From the NCBI GenBank assembly GCA_009693785.1, contig SHWP01000006.1:1-64000 (forward strand): a stretch of DNA of 64,000 nt, in the 5' to 3' direction. Of the stretch, positions 8,441-16,743 are shown in pieces. This DNA comes from Rhodospirillaceae bacterium. Lineage in GTDB: Bacteria > Pseudomonadota > Alphaproteobacteria > Rhodospirillales > Rhodospirillaceae. The notes under the pieces were generated by a model. The model made no database searches and was not told the DNA's origin. It was given only the letters and a program-made list of their open reading frames with translations. A program made the translations under genes and the position numbers. How positions within the stretch are numbered: position 1 is the first letter of the stretch; each line of letters begins with the position of its first letter.

Positions 8441-9679
8441 TTAATGCGTGATGGCCTTGGCGGCCGCAGCTTGCCGCCTCAACAGTTCTGCGTCGGCAGA
8501 AGAGGCGGCCCCAAATAAAACCTTGCCGTAGGCGGGACCGTTCACATCCCAATTTAAAGCCCGATGCGCCGCACCAGCGAGAGTATCGGCAAAAGCGATT
8601 TGCACCGGGTTGGAATCAGATACTCCGCCCGCCCCCATGGCCTCAATCAAACGCATGGCCGCACGTTTTGCCAGGGTCGAAACATACGAACAATTGCGCT
8701 TAATGCGCGTGATGTCGGCTTGCGACAGGTCGCGGTTGGCCTGTGCTACGACCCGCAAGAACGCCATGTCAGTATCGTAAAGCGCCTGAGCTGCATCAAT
8801 CTCGGCTGAGGATTCCGACACGCGGGCCTGTAGGGTGGGGTGATCGGTAACTTTGCTGGTATCGAGTGCCGTCCGCCCGGTCATACTGGCGATGAAGCCA
8901 TCTAAGGCGCCGCGCGCGCAACCCAATGTTGGGCCTGCCACCGAGTAGCCGAATACATCCAGCATTGGCAGTTTATAAATCCAACTGTCATTGAGTTTTT
9001 GGCCCGGTGAGGCCTTGTTGTTGAGTTCGGCGACGCGTGTGACGCGGTGTTTGGGTACAAATACTTCGTTTGCAACCACGTTGTTGCTACCAGTTGCCTT
9101 CATGCCTGGCACGAACCAGACATCTTTCACGGTGTAATCGCCACGTTTGAGCAACACCATCACTAAATCTGGTGGTCCGCTAGGTTGAGGCACCGGCGTC
9201 ATCAGCGAGCACCAACCACAATGATCGATCCCGCTACACCACATCCATTCGCCCGTGACGATGTAGCCGCCGTCAGTTGGCACGGCCTTGCTGCCGGGGT
9301 TAGAGGCAAACGCCGCCGCCACAAGCGCGTCGGGGTTATCGCCCCAGACTTCATGTTGGGATTCGATTTGATATTTTCCAAGCCACCAATTGTGACTGCC
9401 AATGATACCCGCCACCCAACCGGTCGATCCGCAGGTGCGGGCCAATTCCATGGCGACATCGGTGTGGGTCCCGAACGGCAGCTCATGTCCGCCAAAGCGT
9501 GCGGGCATGCAGGCGCGCAGCGCCGTGGTAGCGACAAGGTCTGCGATGGTCTCGTCAGGCAATCTACGTTGCAGGGCGCCCTTCGCGCGGCGTTCGATGA
9601 GCTTGGGGGCTAGCGCCGCAACTCGGCCTACTAAAACTTCGCTTGTAACTTTGCCTTGAGATGTCGCAACAACGCCCAT
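8441..9679 (-). CDS. Acyl-CoA dehydrogenase-fold flavin monooxygenase (copy 1)
   Basis: 412 residues. Residues 55-75 (ACMPARFGGHELPFG) and 85-110 (ARTCGSTGWVAGIIGSHNWWLG) match the N-domain of two-component flavin-dependent hydroxylases of the HpaB group D/HsaA type, which have the acyl-CoA dehydrogenase fold and use reduced FMN/FAD from a separate reductase. The middle beta domain shows GGYIVTGEWMWCSGIDHCGW and MKATGSNNVVANEVFVP. It is a paralogue of the next gene, 21 bases away, and probably in one operon with it. No reductase partner is seen nearby. Substrate unknown; an aromatic or related ring is a reasonable guess. Confidence 0.82.
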   Translation of the reverse strand: MGVVATSQGKVTSEVLVGRVAALAPKLIERRAKGALQRRLPDETIADLVATTALRACMPARFGGHELPFGTHTDVAMELARTCGSTGWVAGIIGSHNWWLGKYQIESQHEVWGDNPDALVAAAFASNPGSKAVPTDGGYIVTGEWMWCSGIDHCGWCSLMTPVPQPSGPPDLVMVLLKRGDYTVKDVWFVPGMKATGSNNVVANEVFVPKHRVTRVAELNNKASPGQKLNDSWIYKLPMLDVFGYSVAGPTLGCARGALDGFIASMTGRTALDTSKVTDHPTLQARVSESSAEIDAAQALYDTDMAFLRVVAQANRDLSQADITRIKRNCSYVSTLAKRAAMRLIEAMGAGGVSDSNPVQIAFADTLAGAAHRALNWDVNGPAYGKVLFGAASSADAELLRRQAAAAKAITH

Positions 9680-9700
9680 TCTCTCGCCTCTTCTAAAATC

Positions 9701-10891
9701 CTAAATCAGGCCTTTATGCTCAATGCCTAGCAGATATTTTCCGTAGGGCACACAATTCGCGTCCCAGCCCATCGTTAAATGAGCGCACACACCCTTCAAA
9801 TCTGCCTGATTAAGCTGAACATCGTTGTCATCGCTTAGTCCACCAGCGCCTGAGGCCTCGACCAAACGATTAACTGCGTTTTGACACAGGCGGCCCACAT
9901 ACGCGCAGTCACGTTGCAATCGCAGTAAGTAATTCTTGCTCATACCGCCGCCTGCTAAGGCCGCATCCTGAAGGGTTTTGAGATGGTGGTCTGCTAAAAC
10001 TTGGGCAGCGTCGATTTCCGCCGAGGCCTCGGAGGTGCGGATTTGGATGTTTTGCAGTTCTGGAATCTTCGAACCAAATACATTGCGGCGGTGTTTCATG
10101 CCTTCGGTAAATGATTTCAGGGCCCCGTGCGCCAAGCCCAAGGTTGGCCCAACACCTGTAAGATTAAACACGCCAAACGTTTGTAGACGGTACGTGGGCC
10201 CTGTGTTTACTGCTGTGCCGGGGCTGGTAACGCGGTCGATCTCATCAAAACCGATAGTGCGGTAATTGGGAATAAAGGCATTGGTGATTGTGATGTCGTT
10301 GCTGCCCGATCCACGCAATGCCACGGCGTGCCAGTTATCGAGCACTTGGAAATCACTGCGAGGGACGATGGCGAACTTACGGCCCAAGGGCCCATCTTTG
10401 GACTCAATCGGAATGCCGATCATCGCCCAGCCTGCCGCATGAGAGCCGCTGGAGAATGTCCAACGCCCCGAAACTTGGTAGCCGCCAGCAACGGCGGTCA
10501 CTTTAGCCTCGGCAAATCCGAAGGCAGAACAGACAATGGTATCTGGGTCTTTTCCCCAGACATCGGCTTGCGCTTGCGGGTCGAACTTCGCCAGCATCCA
10601 ATGATGCGTCGCAAATACCGAGATCAACCAGCTTGCCGCACCGCAGCCCATGCCCAGCGCTACTGAAATTGGAACTTGCGCGCCATAGGGTAATTCGAGC
10701 CCACCGAACGCGGCTGGCTGCATGATTTTAAACAAATCCGCCTTAATCAAGTCGGCGATAGTGGCATTGGACACTCGCCGGTCCTGCAACGATTGCGCGC
10801 GGCGTTCCCGCAGTATCGAAACCAAAGATTCCGCGCGTCTAACCATCTCGGCCTGGTCGACTTGTTCTCGCGCGGTCCTGCCCTCGGGCAT
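9701..10891 (-). CDS. Acyl-CoA dehydrogenase-fold flavin monooxygenase (copy 2)
   Basis: 396 residues with the same layout as its neighbour: IMQPAAFGGLELPYG, then GCGAASWLISVFATHHWMLAKF, then GGYQVSGRWTFSSGSHAAGW, then LRGSGSNDITITNAFIP, then a four-helix C-domain ending ASGAGGLSDDNDVQ. Both copies keep the xGSxN turn and the GAGG(L/V)SD(D/S)N flavin loop, so both look active. It lies upstream of copy 1 on the minus strand. The isocitrate-lyase-family gene and a thioesterase precede it in the same direction, suggesting one catabolic unit. Confidence 0.82.
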   Translation of the reverse strand: MPEGRTAREQVDQAEMVRRAESLVSILRERRAQSLQDRRVSNATIADLIKADLFKIMQPAAFGGLELPYGAQVPISVALGMGCGAASWLISVFATHHWMLAKFDPQAQADVWGKDPDTIVCSAFGFAEAKVTAVAGGYQVSGRWTFSSGSHAAGWAMIGIPIESKDGPLGRKFAIVPRSDFQVLDNWHAVALRGSGSNDITITNAFIPNYRTIGFDEIDRVTSPGTAVNTGPTYRLQTFGVFNLTGVGPTLGLAHGALKSFTEGMKHRRNVFGSKIPELQNIQIRTSEASAEIDAAQVLADHHLKTLQDAALAGGGMSKNYLLRLQRDCAYVGRLCQNAVNRLVEASGAGGLSDDNDVQLNQADLKGVCAHLTMGWDANCVPYGKYLLGIEHKGLI

Positions 10892-10989
10892 CGCTTGCTC
10901 CCTTACATTTGCGGCTTATTGTGCCTCAAGCCCTCGCTGAGCGGGAGAGACGAAACCAGCCACTGTTTGGGTTAGATTCGGTGCAAATC

Positions 10990-11856
10990 TCAGCCAGTGA
11001 TGGCTTTTTCGAAGCCTTTAACGTCGTCGAGGCCAAGCTTGGTGTTGGTTTCCGTCAACGACGCCATGCGGTCAAGCCAGGGCCGCGAATCCCCCGTGGA
11101 CTTTAGGTGCTTGAGGAACTCCGACACCTGACGCACGGCAATGCGCGAGGTTGTCGAAGGCCAAATCGTCAATTTAAAGCCAATCTGTTCCAGTTCCTTG
11201 GCCGAAAGAATCGGTGTCAGGCCCGTCTCGGACATGTTGGCCATTTGCGGGCCAATGTTGGCCTTGCAGATTTGATGTAGTTCCTCCAGCGATTTCGGCC
11301 CATCGAAGAAAATCATGTCCGCACCCACATCCATGAAGGCCTTGGCCCGCGCCATGGCCTCTTCCATTCCATGGGGTCCACGCGCATCGGTGCGTGCAAT
11401 GATCAACAGATCTTTATCGGTGCGCGCGGCCACGGCTGCCTTAACTTTACGAATGGCGACATCACGTGGTTCGACAAACTTGCCTTCCATGTGGCCACAT
11501 TTTTTGGGCCATACCTGATCTTCAATTTGCACGCCTGCTGCGCCCAAAGCTTCCATGCCTTGAACGGTGCGCTTGACGTTGGCGATGTCTCCATAGCCTG
11601 TGTCGCAGTCCACAATGAGCGGGATATTGCTTACCTGACGCATGGCGCGCACGGTTTCTTCAAGCTCGCCGTAACCGGTTAGCCCGATGTCTGGCACGCC
11701 ATAACGTACACATGCGGTGCCATAGCCGGTCATATAAGCGACATCAAAACCGGCCTGCTCGATCAGGCGAATATCAAGGGGTGTGCCGCCGCCAGGGGCC
11801 ATGATCATGCCGGGCTTGGCCATCAATTCACGCAACTTTTTGCGATGTTTGTTCAT
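10990..11856 (-). CDS. Isocitrate lyase/PEP mutase family protein
   Basis: 288 residues of TIM-barrel type. Seen: GFDVAYMTGYG for substrate binding, the DCDTGYGD metal site near residue 84-91, VQIEDQ, and WPKKCGHMEGK at about 118-128, the flexible catalytic KKCGH loop of methylisocitrate lyase-like enzymes. The later IARTDARG follows the family plan. Members cleave or decarboxylate 2-oxo/2-hydroxy dicarboxylates (methylisocitrate, dimethylmalate, oxaloacetate); the exact substrate cannot be read. AAGGATCCAAC precedes the ATG. Ten bases separate it from the upstream thioesterase gene. Confidence 0.87.
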   Translation of the reverse strand: MNKHRKKLRELMAKPGMIMAPGGGTPLDIRLIEQAGFDVAYMTGYGTACVRYGVPDIGLTGYGELEETVRAMRQVSNIPLIVDCDTGYGDIANVKRTVQGMEALGAAGVQIEDQVWPKKCGHMEGKFVEPRDVAIRKVKAAVAARTDKDLLIIARTDARGPHGMEEAMARAKAFMDVGADMIFFDGPKSLEELHQICKANIGPQMANMSETGLTPILSAKELEQIGFKLTIWPSTTSRIAVRQVSEFLKHLKSTGDSRPWLDRMASLTETNTKLGLDDVKGFEKAITG

Positions 11857-11866
11857 GTTGGATCCT

Positions 11867-12307
11867 TCAGGTGCCAGGCACCAATAACTTTTCCATCGCG
11901 ACGCGCATTTTGGGCGGAATCGGTGTTGGGCGATTTTCGGGGCGCTTCACAAAGACATGCACGAAATGGCCATGTGCGGCACACTCGTTGTCGCCCGAAA
12001 TGAAAATACCGACCTCGTAACGCACCGATGAATTGCCAAGTTTTCCGATACGCAAGCCCGCATCGATGACCTGTGGAAACTTGATCGGCTTATGGAACTT
12101 GCATTGAGTTTCAATGGCCAGGCCCACGATCTCGCCATTTTGATAATCGAGCCCGCCTTCACGGATCAGATACTCATTAATCACCGTGTCGAAGTATGAG
12201 TAATACTCGGTGTTATTGACGTGTTGATAGACGTCATTATCGCGCCACCGGGTCGGGATGGTGAGGAAGTGCTTGTAGCTGGAGCGGGTTTCTGATGCGT
12301 CTGCCAT
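11867..12307 (-). CDS. Hot-dog fold acyl-CoA thioesterase
   Basis: 146 residues. TRWRDNDVYQHVNNTEYYSYFDTVINEY near residue 20 is the 4HBT signature, with the catalytic aspartate in WRDND and the VNN turn. GLAIETQCKFHKPIKFP and RYEVGIF continue the YbgC/FadM-like fold. The family hydrolyses acyl- or aroyl-CoA. It is the first gene of the minus-strand set with the isocitrate-lyase-family enzyme and the two flavin monooxygenases. The upstream 180 bases (12308-12487) separate it from divergent trkH, and I saw no convincing operator there. Confidence 0.87.
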   Translation of the reverse strand: MADASETRSSYKHFLTIPTRWRDNDVYQHVNNTEYYSYFDTVINEYLIREGGLDYQNGEIVGLAIETQCKFHKPIKFPQVIDAGLRIGKLGNSSVRYEVGIFISGDNECAAHGHFVHVFVKRPENRPTPIPPKMRVAMEKLLVPGT

Positions 12308-12487
12308 ATCGGTCTCGTTGAAGGCGGCTCCTATAGCCAGGGAATCTTACTCCCGCAAGCACCCCGCTATCTTTGCCCGATCGGCGGGTGAGTCGGTGGA
12401 AATGATCTCAGCTAGGCGTGTGCGGTGTAGCCATGATACGATACATCGAACGTTTATATCCCTCGTTTCATAAGTCCAACGCAACCG

Positions 12488-13936
12488 ATGCCTGATCTCA
12501 GGCCTATCCTTCACATCAACGGGCTCTTACTCACCGGCCTCGCGGTCCTGATGCTGATTCCGGCTGCGGTTGACCTTGCCTCCGGCAACCCAGATTGGTT
12601 CGTTTTCTGGGCCTCGGCCGTGGCAACCGGGTTTTTTGGCATAGCCCTCATTCTGGCCAACCGGCGACCCAACATGGCGCTTGATATCAAACAAGCGTTT
12701 CTATTGACCACGCTCTCTTGGGTTCTCTTGGGTATGTTCGGCGCCTTGCCATTCAAATTCGCCAAGGTGAGTTTGAGTTACGCGGGCAGTTTCTTCGAAA
12801 CGGTGTCAGGCCTGACCACCACCGGGTCCACAGTTCTTGTGGGGCTGGACACGATGGCCCCTGGAATTTTGTTGTGGCGTGGCCTGCTGCAATATCTTGG
12901 CGGCATTGGGATTATCGTCATGGCGATCGCCATTTTGCCGTTCTTGCGCGTCGGCGGCATGCAACTTTTACGCACTGAATCGTCCGACCGCATGGACAAA
13001 GTTTTACCCCGGGCCCGCGAGATATCCATCGCGACGGGCGGCACCTACTTCGTATTAAGTGTGCTGTGTGCGTTCGGCTATTGGTTCGGCGGCATGAGCG
13101 GCTTTGATGCCATCATTCATTCCATGGCGACGATTTCGACAGGAGGTTTTTCGACCTCAGATTCTTCCATTGCCAAGTGGCCCAGTGAAATCGTGCTGTG
13201 GAATGGCATTATCTTCATGACGCTCGGCTCGTTGCCATTCACCCTCTACCTGCGGGCTCTCAAGGGAAACTGGAGTGAGTTGTTTAAGGATGAACAGGTG
13301 CGCTTATTTGTCACCATCACAGTTGTCGCTGCGATTGCGAGTGCGATATGGCTGAACAACAAAGATCATATGGCGCCGTGGGATGGGTTCCAACACTCCC
13401 TGTTCAATATCGTCTCGGTGCTCAGCACCACGGGCTTCATGACCAAAGATTACGCGCTGTGGGGCTCGTTCCCAGTTGTCTTGTTTGCGATTCTTCTATC
13501 GTTTGGCGGCTGCACCGGGTCCACAGCGGGTGGCATCAAGATGCTGCGTTTCGTGGTGTTGTGGGAAATGCTGAAAAGCTATGTTCGCCAACTCGTGACG
13601 CCGCACGGCGTGTTTCAACAACGCTACAACGGCCTGCCGGTGCCTGCTGACGTGCCATTATCGGTGGTGGCGTTTGTAGCGGCTTATATTGCGGCGCTCG
13701 CCTTGATGACTCTTGTGCTGGCAGCGCACGGCCTTGATCCGATGACCAGTTTTACCGCAGTGGCCGCATGTCTGGGCAATGTCGGTCCTGGCTTGGGCGA
13801 AATCGTGGGCCCAGCCGGAAATTTTCGGTCGTTGTCCGATAGCGCGATTTGGACGCTTGCGGTGGCGATGATTCTCGGGCGTCTCGAACTCTTCACCGTG
13901 CTGGTTCTTTTCACCCGCCACTTCTGGCGGGCCTAA
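12488..13936 (+). CDS. trkH: Potassium uptake protein TrkH
   Basis: 482 residues with about ten membrane segments. All four pore-loop filter segments are present: GLTTTGS (108-114), ISTGGFS (216-222), LSTTGFM (312-318) and CLGNVGPGLG (428-437), each with the conserved glycine. CTGSTAGGIKMLR at 342-354 is the intramembrane loop typical of TrkH. The protein imports K+ with a cytosolic TrkA regulator, which is not encoded in this window. No clear ribosome binding site precedes the ATG. It ends about 20 bases before the glutamine amidotransferase gene. Confidence 0.95.
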   Translation: MPDLRPILHINGLLLTGLAVLMLIPAAVDLASGNPDWFVFWASAVATGFFGIALILANRRPNMALDIKQAFLLTTLSWVLLGMFGALPFKFAKVSLSYAGSFFETVSGLTTTGSTVLVGLDTMAPGILLWRGLLQYLGGIGIIVMAIAILPFLRVGGMQLLRTESSDRMDKVLPRAREISIATGGTYFVLSVLCAFGYWFGGMSGFDAIIHSMATISTGGFSTSDSSIAKWPSEIVLWNGIIFMTLGSLPFTLYLRALKGNWSELFKDEQVRLFVTITVVAAIASAIWLNNKDHMAPWDGFQHSLFNIVSVLSTTGFMTKDYALWGSFPVVLFAILLSFGGCTGSTAGGIKMLRFVVLWEMLKSYVRQLVTPHGVFQQRYNGLPVPADVPLSVVAFVAAYIAALALMTLVLAAHGLDPMTSFTAVAACLGNVGPGLGEIVGPAGNFRSLSDSAIWTLAVAMILGRLELFTVLVLFTRHFWRA

Positions 13937-13956
13937 ACGAGCGGAGATCGCAACTC

Positions 13957-14729
13957 ATGTGCCGTTGGATTACTTACCTTGGGCCGGCGATTTATCTCGA
14001 AAAGCTCATCTACGAACCCGAAAACTCGCTCGTCCGGCAAAGTCTTTCGGCGCGGCGTGCCCGCGTGCCCACCAACGGCGATGGCTCGGGGGTGGGCTGG
14101 TATGGCGCACGCGATCTGCCGGGCTGTACCGTGAAACACGGCCTGCCTGGAACGATCCTAATCTGCGCAGCCTTGCCCACCAGATTCAATCACGGCTGTT
14201 TTTTGCCCATGTGCGCGCGTCCACCGGCACGGCCACATCTGTGGCCAACTGCCATCCTTTCGCGTTTAAAAAATGGATGTTCATGCACAACGGCCAAATC
14301 GGCGGCTACGAGAAAATCCGTAGACCTTTGGATGCCTTGATCGCCGATGATGTTTACAACGCCCGGGTGGGTACTACCGACAGTGAGGCGTTTTTTTACC
14401 TGCTCTTTAGCCAGAATCTCGACAAAGATCCGGTCGGGGCACTGTCGAAAACCGTTGGCACGGTGCTCAAGGCCATGTCCAACGCTAAGGTCGACGAGCC
14501 CTTCCGCATGACGGCGGCTCTATCTGACGGGGATACCATTTATGCCCTGCGCTACGCGACAGACCCCGAGCCCCCGACGCTCTTTTATTCGCGCATGGGC
14601 GAGCAACTGATGGTGGTGTCTGAGCCTTTAGATGCGGAAGAAGGTAACTGGACAGCGGTGGAAAACGCACATGTCCTTGTTGCCCGCGCAGGTGCGAGCC
14701 CAACCGTCGTGCCGTTCCATCCGCACTAA
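13957..14729 (+). pseudogene. Class II glutamine amidotransferase, split by a probable 1-base frameshift
   Basis: The N-terminal part begins MCRWITYLGPAIYLEKLIY, with the catalytic Cys2 of Ntn glutamine amidotransferases, and runs through NGDGSGVGWYGARDLPG in one frame to about base 14123. The next frame then continues LYRETRPAWNDPNLRSLA, FFAHVRASTG, NCHPFAFKKWMFMHNGQIGGY and DSEAFFYLL to the stop at 14729. Adding one C at GGCTG (14122-14126) joins them seamlessly. The family releases ammonia from glutamine and includes YafJ- and EgtC-like enzymes. The intact length would be about 257 residues, normal for the family. Real mutation or assembly error cannot be told apart here. Confidence 0.78.
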
Positions 14730-15091
14730 CCTGGCGCAAGCTCCGCGATACGAGCAAGCAAGCGCGGCAAATCGACGGGCTTGGTTTCAAAGGCATCGCA
14801 ACCAGCCTGGTAAGCTTCGTCGCGGTCGGTTGCAGTCATCGCGCTGGTCAACGCCAAGACAGGGATAGACGCCGCCGTCGCATCTGCCTTGAGTTGGCGC
14901 GTGGCATCCCACCCATTCAGTTTAGGCATGCTCAAATCCATGATCACCAGCTGGGGCGGGCTAGCCTTGGCCTGAGCCACTCCGTCTTTGCCGTCTTTGG
15001 CCACGGCCACGGTGTGGCCCGCATCTTTCAATGCGCGTTGGAGGAAGGCCGCGACGGATTTCTCGTCCTCGACGATCAGAATACGTGCCAT
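14726..15091 (-). CDS. Single-domain response regulator (CheY/DivK-like)
   Basis: 121 residues, receiver domain only. The acidic pair is in VEDE (8-10), the phosphoacceptor is D52 in VIMDLSMP, and the switch residues are in LALTSAM (81-84) and K104 in ETKPVDL. No output domain is attached, so it acts by protein contact. No histidine kinase lies nearby. It is 8 bases downstream of the small KGKKP protein gene and 4 bases into the convergent amidotransferase gene, so it is probably the last gene of the methyltransferase/small-protein unit. Confidence 0.93.
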   Translation of the reverse strand: MARILIVEDEKSVAAFLQRALKDAGHTVAVAKDGKDGVAQAKASPPQLVIMDLSMPKLNGWDATRQLKADATAASIPVLALTSAMTATDRDEAYQAGCDAFETKPVDLPRLLARIAELAPG

Positions 15092-15099
15092 GGCCGGGA

Positions 15100-15441
15100 T
15101 TACTGCGTGATCTCGACGTTCATGCCATCGCCTTGCTGCTGCAAGGCATCTAGTTCGTCTTGAACGCTTTTTAGGACCCGCGCGATGTAAGCGGCCCGGC
15201 GTTCACCCCTGATTTTATTGACCTCTTCGGTGAGTTCGTAGTTCTCAATGTCGTCAAGCTTAAACACACCCTTTTTCTCGGCCAACCGCTCAACCGTATC
15301 GAGCCGGTCACGCATCACCGACAACTCGCCCATCAGCGTCAGCACCATCGACAATAGCTTGTCGGTGGTGCTGTCGAAGTAGATCGGCTTCTTGCCCTTG
15401 GCAGTTCTGGGCAGCTTCACTGGTTTCTTATCATCGGCCAT
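15100..15441 (-). CDS. Small unknown protein, KGK[RK]P family (copy 1)
   Basis: 113 residues, no known domain recognised. The N-terminus is basic (LPRTAKGKKPIYFD), followed by a helical stretch with RDRLDTVERL near residues 44-53 and a C-terminal helix (AAYIARVLKSVQDELDALQQQ) that could form a coiled coil. Copies at 18123-18479 and 57360-57722 share AKGK[KR]P..[FY]FD, the [DE]R.DT[VI]ERL heptad-like helix and a Y..R[VI] helix. It lies 42 bases downstream of a long methyltransferase gene, the same order as copy 3. Function unknown; a binding or scaffold partner of the methyltransferase is my inference. Confidence 0.75.
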   Translation of the reverse strand: MADDKKPVKLPRTAKGKKPIYFDSTTDKLLSMVLTLMGELSVMRDRLDTVERLAEKKGVFKLDDIENYELTEEVNKIRGERRAAYIARVLKSVQDELDALQQQGDGMNVEITQ

Positions 15442-15483
15442 GTCATGTCTCCCGAATTTACTTGAGCGTTTGCTCAGCTGAAT

Positions 15484-16614
15484 TTATTTCACGGCCACAT
15501 AAACCGGGAACGTGAAGTTTTCATTGGAGTAGGGTGTTTGCCCGTCGTCCCACGTGCTCGCAACTTGATGAATCTTGAATTTCGCCGGGTCGAAACCGGC
15601 CTTGGTAGCGACATCGGCCGTGTCGAGCTCACGTAGTTGGCCATAGAAATGTTCGTTGTTATTGTAAATTTCCCATTCCCACAGAAAGCCCTCCAGTGGG
15701 TTCTGGCCAAAAGCTTGCGGGAGGTCGAGGTGCATCATCACACCGCCCGGTTTCAACAGGCGGTAGCACTCTTTGAAGATATTCTGAATTGCCTGTCGCG
15801 AGGTTTCGTGCAGCAAGATGTGCGATGTCACGACGTCGAAACTTGCGTCAAGGAAATTCGTTTTCTCGGCGTTCTGTTGGCTAAAGTGCACATTGGCGCC
15901 CACGGCTTTGGCGCGGGCATGACCATATCGAAGGCAGGGCGCGCCCACGTCGATGGCGTGAAATTCAGTGCCGGGTTCTTTGGTTGACCAAAAACTGACC
16001 GAGCCGCCGATGGTGCAGCCCATATCGAGCACGCGCTCTATTTTCTTATCTGGGTACTGCTTGTGAAAAAACTTTTGCAAGATGCGGCCGAGGCCATCAT
16101 TCTCAGCACCGAGGCCGCCCATGGAATAAATATACGTGCCGCGGTCATAAATGGCCCCGGCGGAAAGATCGTCAGGCGCGACATCGGTGTGATAAGCGCC
16201 GGGTTGCAGGTGAATATCGGCCGCATTGTGATACTTCGGCACCTCGACATTGGGGTTGAGTGTCAATGAACCCTTACCCTTGAGATCCTTGGCTTTCTTG
16301 AGCAGATCAGGCAGTTGACGTTCCACTGCATCAATAACCGAATCCCAGATCATCTCTTGGCTGTTGCGCTGCATAGCGCTCCACAGCTGATAGTAGGGGT
16401 CTTTGGTCATCACTTTGCGCACTTCGTGCCGGTCCTTGGGCTCGCGGCCTTGGGCTTTGATGAAGGCAGGCAGTACGCGCCCGAAATAGGCAGGAAAATT
16501 GCCGGGGAATACCTTGCTGGCCAAATGCACGCGGAAATCGTTGACAAAATTTTGCCGCGAGGCCTCATCGTGATTTGGCTTGGCGAAAATCGAATGCATG
16601 GTTTGTGGAATCAT
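15484..16614 (-). CDS. Long SAM-dependent methyltransferase (module copy 1)
   Basis: 376 residues. An unusual N-terminal region of about 190 residues contains LASKVFPGNFPAYFGRVLP and AGAIYDRGTYIYSMGG. The SAM domain follows: motif I RVLDMGCTIGG (194-204), acidic strand end HAIDV, then CLRYGHARA (227-235), SFDVV, ILLHET (266-271) and LLKPGGVMMHLDLPQ. It is a clear paralogue of the gene at 57719-58975, sharing the N-terminal VFPG..AY..RV.P, the central AGA.YD, LRYGHARA and LHET. Downstream come a small KGKKP protein and a response regulator. Substrate unknown. The fold is secure, the family name is not. Confidence 0.82.
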   Translation of the reverse strand: MIPQTMHSIFAKPNHDEASRQNFVNDFRVHLASKVFPGNFPAYFGRVLPAFIKAQGREPKDRHEVRKVMTKDPYYQLWSAMQRNSQEMIWDSVIDAVERQLPDLLKKAKDLKGKGSLTLNPNVEVPKYHNAADIHLQPGAYHTDVAPDDLSAGAIYDRGTYIYSMGGLGAENDGLGRILQKFFHKQYPDKKIERVLDMGCTIGGSVSFWSTKEPGTEFHAIDVGAPCLRYGHARAKAVGANVHFSQQNAEKTNFLDASFDVVTSHILLHETSRQAIQNIFKECYRLLKPGGVMMHLDLPQAFGQNPLEGFLWEWEIYNNNEHFYGQLRELDTADVATKAGFDPAKFKIHQVASTWDDGQTPYSNENFTFPVYVAVK

Positions 16615-16743
16615 GTCGTACTCCCAACCTCGAATAGGGGATTCATATTAATCCGTGAGGGGCTGCGGCAACATCGTTTGTGCACCACGCCGGAGCCAGT
16701 TTCCTTTCCTAGCCGATCACCTGTCGGTCAACGCTGACGCGAG

